From contig JAVBPE010000014.1 of NCBI GenBank assembly GCA_031549865.1, forward strand, positions 25,345-89,344: DNA of 64,000 nucleotides, given 5' to 3'. Below, in pieces: positions 1 through 9,142 of this stretch (position 1 is its first letter; each line of letters starts with the position of its first letter). A program made the translations under genes and the position numbers. The notes under the pieces are model-generated. The model was not told the origin of the DNA. It made no database searches and worked only from the letters and a program-made list of their open reading frames with translations. This stretch comes from JAVBPE01 sp031549865. GTDB taxonomy: Bacteria > Bacillota_I > Bacilli_A > Acholeplasmatales > Anaeroplasmataceae.

Positions 1-181
1 GTGGAGTTGTTATACCATAATGATCAAGTAAAACTCTTGAATTCCTTGTATCTTCTGCATAAATTTTAGAAACTTCTTTTAGTATTCTTACTGCTCTAAA
101 GGTCATATCTTCTAAATTTCCAATAGGAGTGGCAACTAAGTAAAGAACTGCTTCTTGATTATGAAACGAATATGTACGCAT
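1..181 (-). CDS. rsmI: 16S rRNA 2'-O-ribose methyltransferase RsmI, N-terminal part
   Basis: Only the first 60 codons lie in the window; the gene runs off the left edge. The start reads MRTYSFHNQEAVLYLVATPI, followed by GNLEDMTFRAVRIL and an AEDTRNS motif. This is the glycine-rich N-terminal SAM-binding signature of the tetrapyrrole-methylase-like RsmI family, which methylates C1402 of 16S rRNA together with RsmH. The ATG shares one base with the TAA of the gene before it (TAATG), so translation is probably coupled. The position next to yabB, ricT, holB and tmk is the classical Bacilli order. Identity is sure; completeness cannot be judged. Confidence 0.93.
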   Translation of the reverse strand, partial: MRTYSFHNQEAVLYLVATPIGNLEDMTFRAVRILKEVSKIYAEDTRNSRVLLDHYGITTP

Positions 182-588
182 TAGTTTTTGATGACGCGAG
201 AAGCTCTTTCTCTTAAATCACGTTCTTCATAAACAATTGCCATTAAATCTCGTCTTTTTTCAGCACTAATTGAAAATTCTTTTTGAATTCTTTCAAAAAA
301 TAAATGCTCACTAGTATTATATAAATCATCTTCCATTGAAATAGTAACTAAATTAAAGAAAACAATATTCTTTACAACTTGGTTAGATTTCTTAAAATAA
401 TTAATAGTGTCTTCAATTGATTCTGTTTTAGAAAATGTATATTCTTCTCTAACATCTTCAACTTCTGCAAACATTTTTCCTAAAATTCTTTTTTCAACTA
501 CAGTAGGTTTGCCATCAATGTCCACCATATAAACAGCTAAATCTAAAAATTTTAATTTTTCCTTTTTACTCAATAAACTTAAGAACAT
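181..588 (-). CDS. small TerB-like helical protein of unknown function
   Basis: A 135-residue soluble, charged, mostly helical protein. The N-terminal segment (LSKKEKLKFLDLAVYMVDID, residues about 6-25, then an acidic turn and EKRILGKMF) resembles the helical metal-site repeat of TerB-like proteins, where an acidic residue follows a conserved helix. No transmembrane segment or signal is seen. It lies between yabB (3 bp away) and rsmI (1 bp overlap), a slot filled by yazA in B. subtilis, but it is not a GIY-YIG protein like YazA. The TerB assignment is a pattern impression; the function is unknown. Confidence 0.6.
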   Translation of the reverse strand: MFLSLLSKKEKLKFLDLAVYMVDIDGKPTVVEKRILGKMFAEVEDVREEYTFSKTESIEDTINYFKKSNQVVKNIVFFNLVTISMEDDLYNTSEHLFFERIQKEFSISAEKRRDLMAIVYEERDLRERASRVIKN

Positions 589-591
589 ATC

Positions 592-1323
592 CTATACCTC
601 ACTATTATATATTTTTCTTATTTCATTACTCCATTTATTATCTTCATCATAAACAATTAAAGGCTCTAGTATTTTTAATCCACCACTTTTGCCATCTTTT
701 TTTGCTTCTATTAAAATATGATTACACTGTTTATCCTTCTTAGGATAAATAAATCTTAAACGTTTAGGTTCTAATCGATATTTTTTTAATGTTTCTAATA
801 TTTCAACCAAACGATCTGGGCGATGCACCATACTAAATATTCCACCAGTATTTAGTAAAATACTTGCTTCTTTTATAATATCATCTAAAGTTGCAAACAC
901 TTCATGTCTAGCTATTGTTAATTCCATATTGCCATTTTTATTTCCAGCTTCATTTTTAAAAAAAGGTGGATTACAGGTAACTAAATTAAAACAATTTTGT
1001 CCGATGCGCTTATGGATATCAATTAAATTATCATTAATCATTGTAATTTGTGATTCTAAATTATTTATCTGAATACTTTTTAAAGCTAAATCATATGATT
1101 TTTCTTGTATCTCTACACCAATTATCGGTAAACTAGTTCTTGTTGTCAAATATAATGGAATCGGTCCGTTTCCACTACATAAATCAACAATAGATTTTGT
1201 ATTATTTAAAACTGTAGCGAAATTAGCAAGTAAAATAGAATCAATTGAAAAATTAAACAATTCTGGATCTTGATATATTTGTAACCCCGGTTTACCTAAT
1301 AAATCATTCAAGACTAGAGGCAT
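592..1323 (-). CDS. tRNA1(Val) adenine(37)-N6-methyltransferase-like protein (YabB/TrmN6)
   Basis: A class I SAM-dependent methyltransferase of 243 residues. Motif I is VDLCSGNGPI (residues 46-55) and the catalytic N6-adenine motif is NPPFF (residues 118-122), as in the TrmN6/YfiC family that modifies A37 of tRNA-Val. In Firmicutes the orthologue is YabB, found as here beside ricT and rsmI. The start overlaps the end of ricT by 20 bp, so the two are co-translated. The exact tRNA substrate in this organism is inferred from family membership. Full length, with no anomalies. Confidence 0.85.
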   Translation of the reverse strand: MPLVLNDLLGKPGLQIYQDPELFNFSIDSILLANFATVLNNTKSIVDLCSGNGPIPLYLTTRTSLPIIGVEIQEKSYDLALKSIQINNLESQITMINDNLIDIHKRIGQNCFNLVTCNPPFFKNEAGNKNGNMELTIARHEVFATLDDIIKEASILLNTGGIFSMVHRPDRLVEILETLKKYRLEPKRLRFIYPKKDKQCNHILIEAKKDGKSGGLKILEPLIVYDEDNKWSNEIRKIYNSEV

Positions 1324-2158
1324 TTGTCTTGTCTCCTTCGTCCTTTTTCTTATCCTTTGATTTAATAAAAGTTATTTGATCAAAGTTTAAATAACCAAAT
1401 TTATCATGATTCAAATATTTAACTTTGCATGTTTTATTTAAAACATCACAGTTTAAAACTTTAGCTGCCCCTTCTTCAGTTTCCACAATATCACCAATAT
1501 CTGGGGCTTGTTTTCTAAGTTCTTTATAAGTTTCATCTTCATAATTAATACAGCATAGTAATTTACCACAGTTACCACTTATTTTAACTGGGTTTAAACT
1601 TAAATTTTGATTTTTAGCCATTTTAACACTAACATTTTCAAACTCTGTGATAAATGTTTGGCAACAAACAATTAATCCACAAGGTCCAATTCCACCAAAA
1701 GCTTTTGCTCCATCACGTGAACCAACCTGTCTAAGCTCAATACGCGTACGATATTCTTCAGCTAAATCTTTAACTAGATCTCTAAAATCAATGCGACCTT
1801 CAGATTCGAAATAAATAATCAACTTTGACTTATCTAATGTATATTCTGCACCTAAAACCTTCATTTCAAGTTTATGTTTTTTCACATATATTTTGCAGCT
1901 TTGAATTATATCATTTTCACCAGCTTTATTATTTTCAAAATTTTTAACATCTTCAGGTGTTGCAATTCTTACAATATCCTTTAATTCCGTACTAAGCTCT
2001 TTAATATCCATTTCAACTGGATTACCTACAACAAAACCAAGTTCTAAACCTCTTATTGTATTTACAACTACTTTATCGCCATCTTTTAAATCGAAATTAG
2101 CACATCCAAAGAAATATCTTTTACCAAGTGGTTTGAATTTTATTTTTATAGTTTTCAT
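1304..2158 (-). CDS. ricT: RicT (YaaT), PSP1-domain regulator of RNA processing
   Basis: A 284-residue PSP1-family protein. Cysteine clusters GPCGLIVCC (about residue 160) and GNCGKLLCC (about residue 200) match the family's Fe-S/zinc-binding core. In B. subtilis RicT forms a complex with RicA and RicF that stimulates RNase Y cleavage and affects sporulation and competence. A lysine-rich, low-complexity tail ends the protein. It sits between holB (7 bp gap) and yabB (20 bp overlap), as in other Bacilli. Partner genes ricA and ricF are not in the window. Confidence 0.9.
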   Translation of the reverse strand: MKTIKIKFKPLGKRYFFGCANFDLKDGDKVVVNTIRGLELGFVVGNPVEMDIKELSTELKDIVRIATPEDVKNFENNKAGENDIIQSCKIYVKKHKLEMKVLGAEYTLDKSKLIIYFESEGRIDFRDLVKDLAEEYRTRIELRQVGSRDGAKAFGGIGPCGLIVCCQTFITEFENVSVKMAKNQNLSLNPVKISGNCGKLLCCINYEDETYKELRKQAPDIGDIVETEEGAAKVLNCDVLNKTCKVKYLNHDKFGYLNFDQITFIKSKDKKKDEGDKTNASSLE

Positions 2159-2165
2159 AATTACC

Positions 2166-3137
2166 TCATTTATATATATTTAAAATTAATTGATTCAAAA
2201 TATTTTTAGACACAATATTTCGTTGTAATCTTAAAGATAATTTTAACATTAAATCTAAATTTTTTTGTATTTCTTCACTACTCTTTTTTTGTATTATTTT
2301 TTCATAATCCTTTTTTAAAGGAATTATAATTACATTTTCACTTCCAGATTTATATAATAAAATATCTCTATAAGCAATTGTAATTAATTTCATAAAATTT
2401 GTTAAATATAAATTATTATTTAAAAAATTTTGGTGATTAATTAAAAACATTGCCGCTTCAACATCATTTTTTAATCTTATAAATTCTAAAAATAGATTAA
2501 TAACTTTTTTCATATCTTCATCTTCATAAAATTTAATTATATCATTAATATTTGATGATAATAAAGAATATATATAACTATCTTCTATCGTGAAATTAAA
2601 ATTTAATAATTCTTTTTGAATAATTGATAAATCAATATCTTTAAAATTAATTATTTGACATCTACTTTTTATTGTAGGCAATACTTGATTTATGTTCTCG
2701 GCCAAGAATATACCATATGTTGCTTCCTTATTATCTGGTTCTTCAATAAACTTTAATAGTTTATTTTGAGCTTGTGTATTCGCAATATCTATCCCATCAA
2801 TTATATAGATTCTTGGACCATCAACTAAAGATGTTTTTGAAAATTCTTCATGTAAATTCTCTATTTGTTCAACAGTAATAACCGTTTTGTTTTCGGCTTT
2901 TTCAATGTAATAAACATTTAAGTGATTGTTATTTAAAATACTTTTACAATCATTACAATTTAAGCAACCATGTTCTTTACAATAAAAGAAGGTTGAAAAG
3001 TAAAAAGCTATTTCCTTTTTACCAACGCCTTTTGCACCATGAAATAAATATGCATGCGATAAGCGATTTTTTTCATATGAACTTTTAAGTAATCCAACAG
3101 CATCATGCTGTGAATTTAAAAAACTTTTAATGTCCAT
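2166..3137 (-). CDS. holB: DNA polymerase III delta' subunit
   Basis: A 323-residue AAA+ clamp-loader subunit. The Walker A-like loop GAKGVGKK is at residues 34-41, followed by the clamp-loader zinc module (C53, C58, C61, C64). An SRC-like motif (IKSRCQIINF), the arginine-finger region of clamp loaders, lies near residue 157. It loads the beta sliding clamp with DnaX and HolA. It is 12 bp downstream of tmk, the conserved order in Bacilli. The C-terminal third is divergent and lysine/asparagine-rich, as expected in such a low-GC genome. Confidence 0.92.
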   Translation of the reverse strand: MDIKSFLNSQHDAVGLLKSSYEKNRLSHAYLFHGAKGVGKKEIAFYFSTFFYCKEHGCLNCNDCKSILNNNHLNVYYIEKAENKTVITVEQIENLHEEFSKTSLVDGPRIYIIDGIDIANTQAQNKLLKFIEEPDNKEATYGIFLAENINQVLPTIKSRCQIINFKDIDLSIIQKELLNFNFTIEDSYIYSLLSSNINDIIKFYEDEDMKKVINLFLEFIRLKNDVEAAMFLINHQNFLNNNLYLTNFMKLITIAYRDILLYKSGSENVIIIPLKKDYEKIIQKKSSEEIQKNLDLMLKLSLRLQRNIVSKNILNQLILNIYK

Positions 3138-3149
3138 ATTCTCTCCTTT

Positions 3150-3767
3150 TTATTCTAAAAATTTTAATACTACATCATGCACATCCATCATTACTTTATC
3201 TAATCCTTGATTACCATTGATTTTAACGACCCTATTTGGATACATCTCACATACCTTCATATACCCCTCATATACTCTATTATGAAAATCCATGCTTTCT
3301 AAATCAAGACGATCTATTTTTTCTCTATTATTCAAACGAGCCATCGCTATTTCAGGTTTAACATCGATAAAAATCGTTAAATCAGGCATATATTTTAAAG
3401 CAAAAGCATTAGCATTTAAAACTTCTTCCATCCCAATATTTCTAGCATAACCTTGATATGCTAGTGATGAATCAACATAGCGATCACATAAGATTACTTT
3501 ATTTGCTTCTAATGCTGGCAAAACTTTTTCTTTTAAGTGTTGAATACGACTTGCAGCATATAATAATGTTTCAGTTTCTTCTGTCATTGCGATATTATCA
3601 ACATTTAAAATAACTTCTCTAATTTGTTCTGCAATTTTAGAACCACCTGGTTCTCTAGAAGTAATGACATCATAACCATTTGCTTGTAAATATTCTGATA
3701 GAACTTGAATTATAGAAGTTTTTCCACTTCCTTCTCCACCTTCAAATGTAATAAATTTTCCACTCAT
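3150..3767 (-). CDS. tmk: thymidylate kinase
   Basis: A 205-residue dTMP kinase converting dTMP to dTDP. The P-loop GGEGSGKT is at residues 10-17, the DRY motif of the substrate site is at residues 95-97 followed by VDSSLAYQG, and TSREPGG (residues 37-42) contacts the nucleotide. Length is typical. It is the first gene of the tmk-holB-ricT-yabB-rsmI run. The ATG at 3767 is preceded by a GAGGT-type ribosome site. Confidence 0.95.
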   Translation of the reverse strand: MSGKFITFEGGEGSGKTSIIQVLSEYLQANGYDVITSREPGGSKIAEQIREVILNVDNIAMTEETETLLYAASRIQHLKEKVLPALEANKVILCDRYVDSSLAYQGYARNIGMEEVLNANAFALKYMPDLTIFIDVKPEIAMARLNNREKIDRLDLESMDFHNRVYEGYMKVCEMYPNRVVKINGNQGLDKVMMDVHDVVLKFLE

Positions 3768-3805
3768 AAAATATACCTCTATTGAACATATTAATTCTTA
3801 GTATT

Positions 3806-3834
3806 ATTATACTATAATATTGGTTTTAATAAAA
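3806..3834 (-). promoter_or_regulatory. candidate promoter of the tmk operon
   Basis: On the minus strand a perfect TATAAT lies at 3806-3811. A weak -35 (TTTATT) lies 17 bp upstream at 3829-3834. The site is about 40 bp before the tmk start and downstream of a terminator, so it is the natural start of this operon. The -35 is poor, hence moderate confidence. Confidence 0.45.
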
Positions 3835-3865
3835 GACGAAATTAATTATATTGAAATTAATTACA

Positions 3866-3907
3866 ATATAAAAAGGTGTCATTCATCGTTAGGATATATG
3901 ACACCTT
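3866..3907 (-). terminator. rho-independent terminator after the RHS gene
   Basis: Perfect 10-bp stem AAGGTGTCAT/ATGACACCTT (3873-3882 with 3898-3907). On the minus strand it is followed by TTTTATATT. It would end transcription coming from the RHS gene about 240 bp upstream and insulate tmk. Confidence 0.75.
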
Positions 3908-4144
3908 CTAAATTCAAAGTACTAAATTCTTAAATTCTCTTATTTATCTATTTTTTATTGATAGTCCAGACAACAATAATCTCGTAAAAACTAACATTAT
4001 TTTCGAAACAGTAAAACATGTATACCTAATGTAAATTTACTTATTTATGGTGAAAATTCAGATACTATTATAGAGCAAATTTTATTATTACCATAATTAA
4101 AAAACATTCTTAATATAAAAACATATTTTTCTCTTTGTTAAATC
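3908..4144. other. gene-free stretch downstream of the RHS gene
   Basis: About 240 bp of AT-rich sequence between the RHS stop codon and its terminator. All frames are broken by stops and no open frame longer than about 20 codons with a ribosome site is visible. This is where a toxin's immunity gene would usually be expected; none is present. Confidence 0.6.
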
Positions 4145-7100
4145 CTATTTATTTTCTCTTAATGAATTTGCACTTTGGAAAGAATAATATGCAAAATAAC
4201 CAGATGTTCCTATACCTACAGAAGATATTTTAATACTATCAATAAATTTTTCAATCCATTTTTCTCCTGTTGTTATACCAGCTACGGCCATACCAATATA
4301 TACTGCAGAATTTGTTAATGCACTTATGCCCCCTTGCATCAACACAGGTTTTAATTCAACATTTCCATATGAAATTATTTGCCCAATAGTATTTCCAATT
4401 GCACCACCTACAAAGCCTATTCCGGCAGTAATAATTAATCCACCTATACCACCCGTTGCTAATCCAATTGCAACACCAGTCGTGCCTATTACACCATCTA
4501 TAAAACCACCGGTAAATGCTCCCCAAAAACTTTCAGACTCTATTTTACTAGAAGCTGCAGCCAGACCATTAACTGCTCCACTTGCTAAAATACCGGCTAT
4601 AATTAGTAACATTATTGGAAAATGTCCATCAGGGTCTACCATCATCACAGGATTATTCTTACAATAACAATATAAATTAAGTCCATTAATAGAACTAGGA
4701 TCCAAGTAATCAAGGCTATCTGCAGTAATAAATCTACAAATCTCACTATCATAATATCTTGAATTTAAATAATATAATTTAGTTTCTGTATCATAAAAAT
4801 AACTTCTATATCTTATTGGATTTATGTTACCTATAGTTGCAGCATTTTCATCAAGTACACCAGCACCATCATATACTTTATGATTCCCCCAAGCATCATA
4901 TCTATATTCTGCTTGAATGACATTGTCTTTTGTTATATAAATAACATTTCCTAAAATATCTTTCACATAATAATAATGATCAGTTTTACCAGAAGTCGTC
5001 ACTGTAAAATTACTTATTCCAGTTAAATCATAAAAATATTCAAGCGTCATCCCTGATCTATGCTCTCTAACTAGATTATCGCCTATGTAAGTATATTCAA
5101 TATTATTATATGATGAAATTGAAGTTGGAACTGTTTTTACAGTTCTTTTGCCTAAAGAATCGTATGCGAAACTAATTTCACCAATTTTTGTTACCCTGTT
5201 TTTATTATCATATCTTACTTCTTTATTATCAATTTTACTTGGATTTAAATTATCTCCATCATAAGTAAACTCCTTAAGATAATAATCATCAACAGGCATT
5301 CCTCTATAACGGTTTAAACTATCATAATCTAATACCACTTCATCGCTTACTCTTGATGTTAAAAGATTTGAAGTAATTCTGACTAAATTTCCATTACTAT
5401 TATAGGCATATCCATATCTCATACCCAGTTTTTCATTTTCTTCGCCTACTACTTGATTTTGATTATCATATATATATGTAATTTTTTTTGTTTCTTGATA
5501 ATTTATTCCATCAATATGCCCACGATTCATAATAATATCTTTAATATTACCTAAAGAATAATTATAATTAATCACTATAGTATCATTTAAATTGTCACTT
5601 AAACTTAAACTTTCTTTAATTATATTATCTTTTTCATAAGAATACTCTTTTGTGCTTTCATTATTAGTAGCTTTTTCACTTACTATACTACTTACTATAC
5701 TACTTAATCTACCATCTAATCGATAATAATATTTTTTCTTATATTTTGTATAGTTTAAATAATTTTTTACTTCCAAATTATTACTTCCATATGAAGTTTC
5801 TATGATTTGTTTTTTATCGTTATATACTTCAAGCAAGTCTTGGCTTTTCGTATTATATATATAATTTGTTACTTTAAATGAAATATTTTCATTATTATTA
5901 ATAATATAATTATTAAGACTTGACTTACTAACTTTTGAACTTGAAATTATTGTATTGTAACTACTTGATTCAGAATTATTATTAATTTTTTTATATCCTA
6001 TTTGTTCCTCATCTTCAAATAAATATTCATATTTCATTTTTTCACTATGATCATTTATTGCAATAATCTTACTCAATGATTTACTTTCGTTTGGATAATC
6101 ATATTCAAATGTTAGTCTTGTTACACCACTATTTTTTTCTTCTATCAATTGTCCATATTTATTATAGATTTTGGTAATTGATCCTCTATTTTTTAAAGTA
6201 TCAGAGTAGATGTCATTACTAGCCATCACTTCATGTTTTGTATTTTTTAATAAATTTTTTGTTTTTAAATTTGAAGTAGAAAGTTTATAAGTTTGTGTTT
6301 CTAAATCTAAATCATTTGAAATTTCAAAATAACAATTATTAGCATATGTTAGAGTTGTCTTATTTTGAAGTAAATCATATTCAATCTTGTTTTCATATAG
6401 TAAATTAGTGTCTTGATAAGTAGAATTTTTATTGTTTACTTTTTTTAGTCTATTACTATAATCATATGTATGAGTAGTTTTTCTACCTTGATTTACACAT
6501 GTAACAAAATAATTTTTTTCCGAATCATAACCATAATCATATATTATTTCTTCTTCATTTGCTTTTACATATCGTTCTTCATCTAATCCTTCTTCAGTTT
6601 CAACTTCATATGAATATTTAATCTCTTTATAGATGTTTTCACCTACACCATCATAAATATAATCAAAAGCTACATATGGTATATTATTTCCTCTTCCTAA
6701 ATATGATTTAGAAGTCATATAGCCATATTCTGGATTATAAGAATAATGCGTTGAACCAAAATCAGTGTCTTCTCGCATCGTTCTATTATATTTATTTACT
6801 AATGAATATTTTAAACTTTTTTGTTTATAAACAAATTTCCCATTTTTATAATTATCATAATCTGCTTCATATTCTGTGGTTACATTTAAAATAGTATTAC
6901 TATCATTTTGGGGTATAAAATGTCTTTTTATTAATGTTTTTCTATTTAAGCTTAATTGCTTATAACAAATTTTTTCATATTTTAAATCAATAAGATTAGT
7001 TATATTCTTAATTTCTAATTTAATATCGCTAACATCACTTAATCTTTTTTTACCATCATTATAGATAAGATAATTCCTTCCATTATACATATTTTTAGCA

Positions 7101-8707
7101 TTCGCAAAGATATCACTTTCTGTTAAGTAATTGACACTATTAAGAATAATGGGATTACTATAATCAACTAATTCTATTTTTAAAGCATCTAATAAACTTG
7201 ACTGCATACCATTTGAATCATCATTATTAAATGTAAGAAATGAATTTGTACACACATTAAATCGAATATTTGTAATATAAAAAACTCCCGTACCAGATGT
7301 TTTAAAGCCAATTTTATTGAAGTGACTATTTAGATAAAGTATTGGAAAATAAAGAGGCATTTCAATATACACATATGTATTATTTGCATTTATATCAAGA
7401 TATTTGTGTGCTTCAACATAATTTGATTGACTATTGGTTGAATAAAATTGTATATCTAATTTAAGTTGCTCATCATCATCTAAAATACCGTTATATTTAA
7501 ACCAAAAACTTATTACTCCATACTGACAATCTATCTTTTGTTCTTTTACATTTAAAATCTGATAACCATTATTTATATTAATTAATTTAAATGATGAATG
7601 ACCATTTATTTTTTCACTTTCTGTTACAATATGAGAATCTGTTATATCTTCAATACTGTCTTTAGAATCTTTTTGTAGTGTAAATAAGTTTCCATTTACC
7701 ACTTCAAAGACGGATTTAACCTCTTTATTAGAATTTAAATAATATCGCAATTTTATGCCCTTTTCATTTATAGTTTCTGTATAATAATTGCCATAAACTA
7801 TATCTGTATATGTTATACTTCTTCGTTCACATTTTTTACTTGTTAATTTTTGACTTATATTTTCTTCTATTTCTTTATTTAAAAAAGGCATTCCATCTAA
7901 CATATATCCAATCACTTTGCTTATTTTGGAATATGTTTCTATAACCTTTACTATTCTATTATCTTCATATGTCAACTCAATAGTTTTACTATCATCTAAA
8001 CTTGTAATAGAAATTAATCTATCCAAATTATCATATTTAAAAATAGTTCCACCTATAATTTTAGAATTTTGATATAAAACAATATTTGTTAATTTTTTAT
8101 TATTATAATAAAAATTCTTGCGACATATTTCTGTTGGATCAACTACGACCATACTGCTAAGTAAATTGTTTAAGTATTCAAACATTATTTTGCGATCGGT
8201 TTTTCTTGTATCATAAACAGATATATATTTATCATTTAATTCATACATTTTATCGATTCTTTTTGAATCACTAACTTTAGTGCTACTAGAAAATAGCCTG
8301 CCATTAGAGGCAAAATATAATCTTTTTTCATTATCATCTTCTAAATAATTTAAATTATTATTTGTTTTTTTCAAAACCAGTCCATATCCTGTAGTATCAT
8401 AAAGTTCTAAATTAATCATTGATTCTAAAGGACATAAATCTCCTACGGCATCTATGTAGTATTTTTTTCCACTTATTTCCTTTATTCGCTGATCGATATC
8501 TAGTTTAAATCCCTCTCCATAATAATCATTATCTATACTACTATTATAAACATGACACACTCCTAAATTGTAATTATTTGAACCAATTTCTAAATCTTTT
8601 TCTATATAGATCACTCTACCATTTGAGATACTTACTTTTAATATCCCATTACCAACGTTATATTCTACAAAACCTTCTTTTGCATTTCTGATTCTATTTA
8701 CCACCAT
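4145..8707 (-). CDS. RHS-repeat polymorphic-toxin-like protein with glycine-rich membrane tail
   Basis: A 1520-residue protein. The N-terminal region contains the RHS opening motif LEIGSNNYNLGVCHVYNS. A beta-rich, jelly-roll-like insert lies at about residues 350-490. A long series of YD repeats follows (for example YDNLDRLIS, YNTKSQDLLEVY, YAYNSNGNLVRI, YDSLNRYRG). The RHS core is at about 1265-1360 with YDAWGNH, YYLNSRYYDSEICRFITADS and NNPVMMVDPDGH. After DPDGH the last ~155 residues form a variable tail rich in glycine and hydrophobic segments (FPIMLLIIAGILASG, then several Gly-zipper-like stretches), suggesting a membrane-inserting or pore-forming C-terminal domain. No signal peptide is seen, so export would need another route. 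It lies downstream of a holin-like and a phage-fibre-like gene (83 bp and 1 bp gaps). RHS identity is sure; toxicity is inferred. Confidence 0.9.
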   Translation of the reverse strand: MVVNRIRNAKEGFVEYNVGNGILKVSISNGRVIYIEKDLEIGSNNYNLGVCHVYNSSIDNDYYGEGFKLDIDQRIKEISGKKYYIDAVGDLCPLESMINLELYDTTGYGLVLKKTNNNLNYLEDDNEKRLYFASNGRLFSSSTKVSDSKRIDKMYELNDKYISVYDTRKTDRKIMFEYLNNLLSSMVVVDPTEICRKNFYYNNKKLTNIVLYQNSKIIGGTIFKYDNLDRLISITSLDDSKTIELTYEDNRIVKVIETYSKISKVIGYMLDGMPFLNKEIEENISQKLTSKKCERRSITYTDIVYGNYYTETINEKGIKLRYYLNSNKEVKSVFEVVNGNLFTLQKDSKDSIEDITDSHIVTESEKINGHSSFKLININNGYQILNVKEQKIDCQYGVISFWFKYNGILDDDEQLKLDIQFYSTNSQSNYVEAHKYLDINANNTYVYIEMPLYFPILYLNSHFNKIGFKTSGTGVFYITNIRFNVCTNSFLTFNNDDSNGMQSSLLDALKIELVDYSNPIILNSVNYLTESDIFANAKNMYNGRNYLIYNDGKKRLSDVSDIKLEIKNITNLIDLKYEKICYKQLSLNRKTLIKRHFIPQNDSNTILNVTTEYEADYDNYKNGKFVYKQKSLKYSLVNKYNRTMREDTDFGSTHYSYNPEYGYMTSKSYLGRGNNIPYVAFDYIYDGVGENIYKEIKYSYEVETEEGLDEERYVKANEEEIIYDYGYDSEKNYFVTCVNQGRKTTHTYDYSNRLKKVNNKNSTYQDTNLLYENKIEYDLLQNKTTLTYANNCYFEISNDLDLETQTYKLSTSNLKTKNLLKNTKHEVMASNDIYSDTLKNRGSITKIYNKYGQLIEEKNSGVTRLTFEYDYPNESKSLSKIIAINDHSEKMKYEYLFEDEEQIGYKKINNNSESSSYNTIISSSKVSKSSLNNYIINNNENISFKVTNYIYNTKSQDLLEVYNDKKQIIETSYGSNNLEVKNYLNYTKYKKKYYYRLDGRLSSIVSSIVSEKATNNESTKEYSYEKDNIIKESLSLSDNLNDTIVINYNYSLGNIKDIIMNRGHIDGINYQETKKITYIYDNQNQVVGEENEKLGMRYGYAYNSNGNLVRITSNLLTSRVSDEVVLDYDSLNRYRGMPVDDYYLKEFTYDGDNLNPSKIDNKEVRYDNKNRVTKIGEISFAYDSLGKRTVKTVPTSISSYNNIEYTYIGDNLVREHRSGMTLEYFYDLTGISNFTVTTSGKTDHYYYVKDILGNVIYITKDNVIQAEYRYDAWGNHKVYDGAGVLDENAATIGNINPIRYRSYFYDTETKLYYLNSRYYDSEICRFITADSLDYLDPSSINGLNLYCYCKNNPVMMVDPDGHFPIMLLIIAGILASGAVNGLAAASSKIESESFWGAFTGGFIDGVIGTTGVAIGLATGGIGGLIITAGIGFVGGAIGNTIGQIISYGNVELKPVLMQGGISALTNSAVYIGMAVAGITTGEKWIEKFIDSIKISSVGIGTSGYFAYYSFQSANSLRENK

Positions 8708-8790
8708 TTTTCACTCCTTTTCTTTTTAAATATGTGTTTATTATATTAAGACTTATACTTATTATTTTTTTAATTTTTTTGGCAACCATT

Positions 8791-9141
8791 TTATGTTTCT
8801 AACCATGGTTTATTTATTTTTTTTCGATTTACATCTTTAGTTAAACTAATCATTTCTTCTAATTGCTTAGTTATTTCAATTTCGTCTAAACTAATCTTTT
8901 CACCTATTGCATATTGTCTTATTTTTGTCAAAACATATTCTTTTTTTTCTATGCCTGTATAGTTAATAAATAATTCCGCTTCTTTGATGTAAGGTATTAG
9001 TTTGTTTGTGATTAATATCATTTCTAACGCTTTTTCTTTAACTTTTTTATTTTTAGAAAAACGATATAGATATGTTAATAAGGTTATTAGGAGTCCACAT
9101 ATTGCACTTATTAGGGAGATTATTATTTTTAGTTCTTCCAT
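8791..9141 (-). CDS. small holin-like single-span membrane protein
   Basis: A 116-residue protein with one N-terminal hydrophobic span (residues about 4-28, ISLISAICGLLITLLTYLYR). A charged cytoplasmic helical region follows, with a KKEYVLTKIRQYA segment and a TKQLEEMISLTKDVN tail. This layout recalls the LLH family of phage holins, where a membrane anchor is followed by a KxxYV-type helix and a C-terminal 'E.V..MN'-like end. It sits 1 bp after the fibre-like gene and 83 bp before the RHS gene, so all three are probably one transcript. The holin relation is a pattern judgement without a search; 'membrane protein of unknown function' is the safe call. Confidence 0.6.
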   Translation of the reverse strand: MEELKIIISLISAICGLLITLLTYLYRFSKNKKVKEKALEMILITNKLIPYIKEAELFINYTGIEKKEYVLTKIRQYAIGEKISLDEIEITKQLEEMISLTKDVNRKKINKPWLET

Positions 9142-9142
9142 A

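Noticed and set aside
4326..4667. Plus-strand open frame of 113 codons rich in Pro/Ile
   Set aside because: It lies antisense to the glycine-rich tail of the RHS gene; Pro-rich translation is the reverse reading of Gly codons. No ribosome site.
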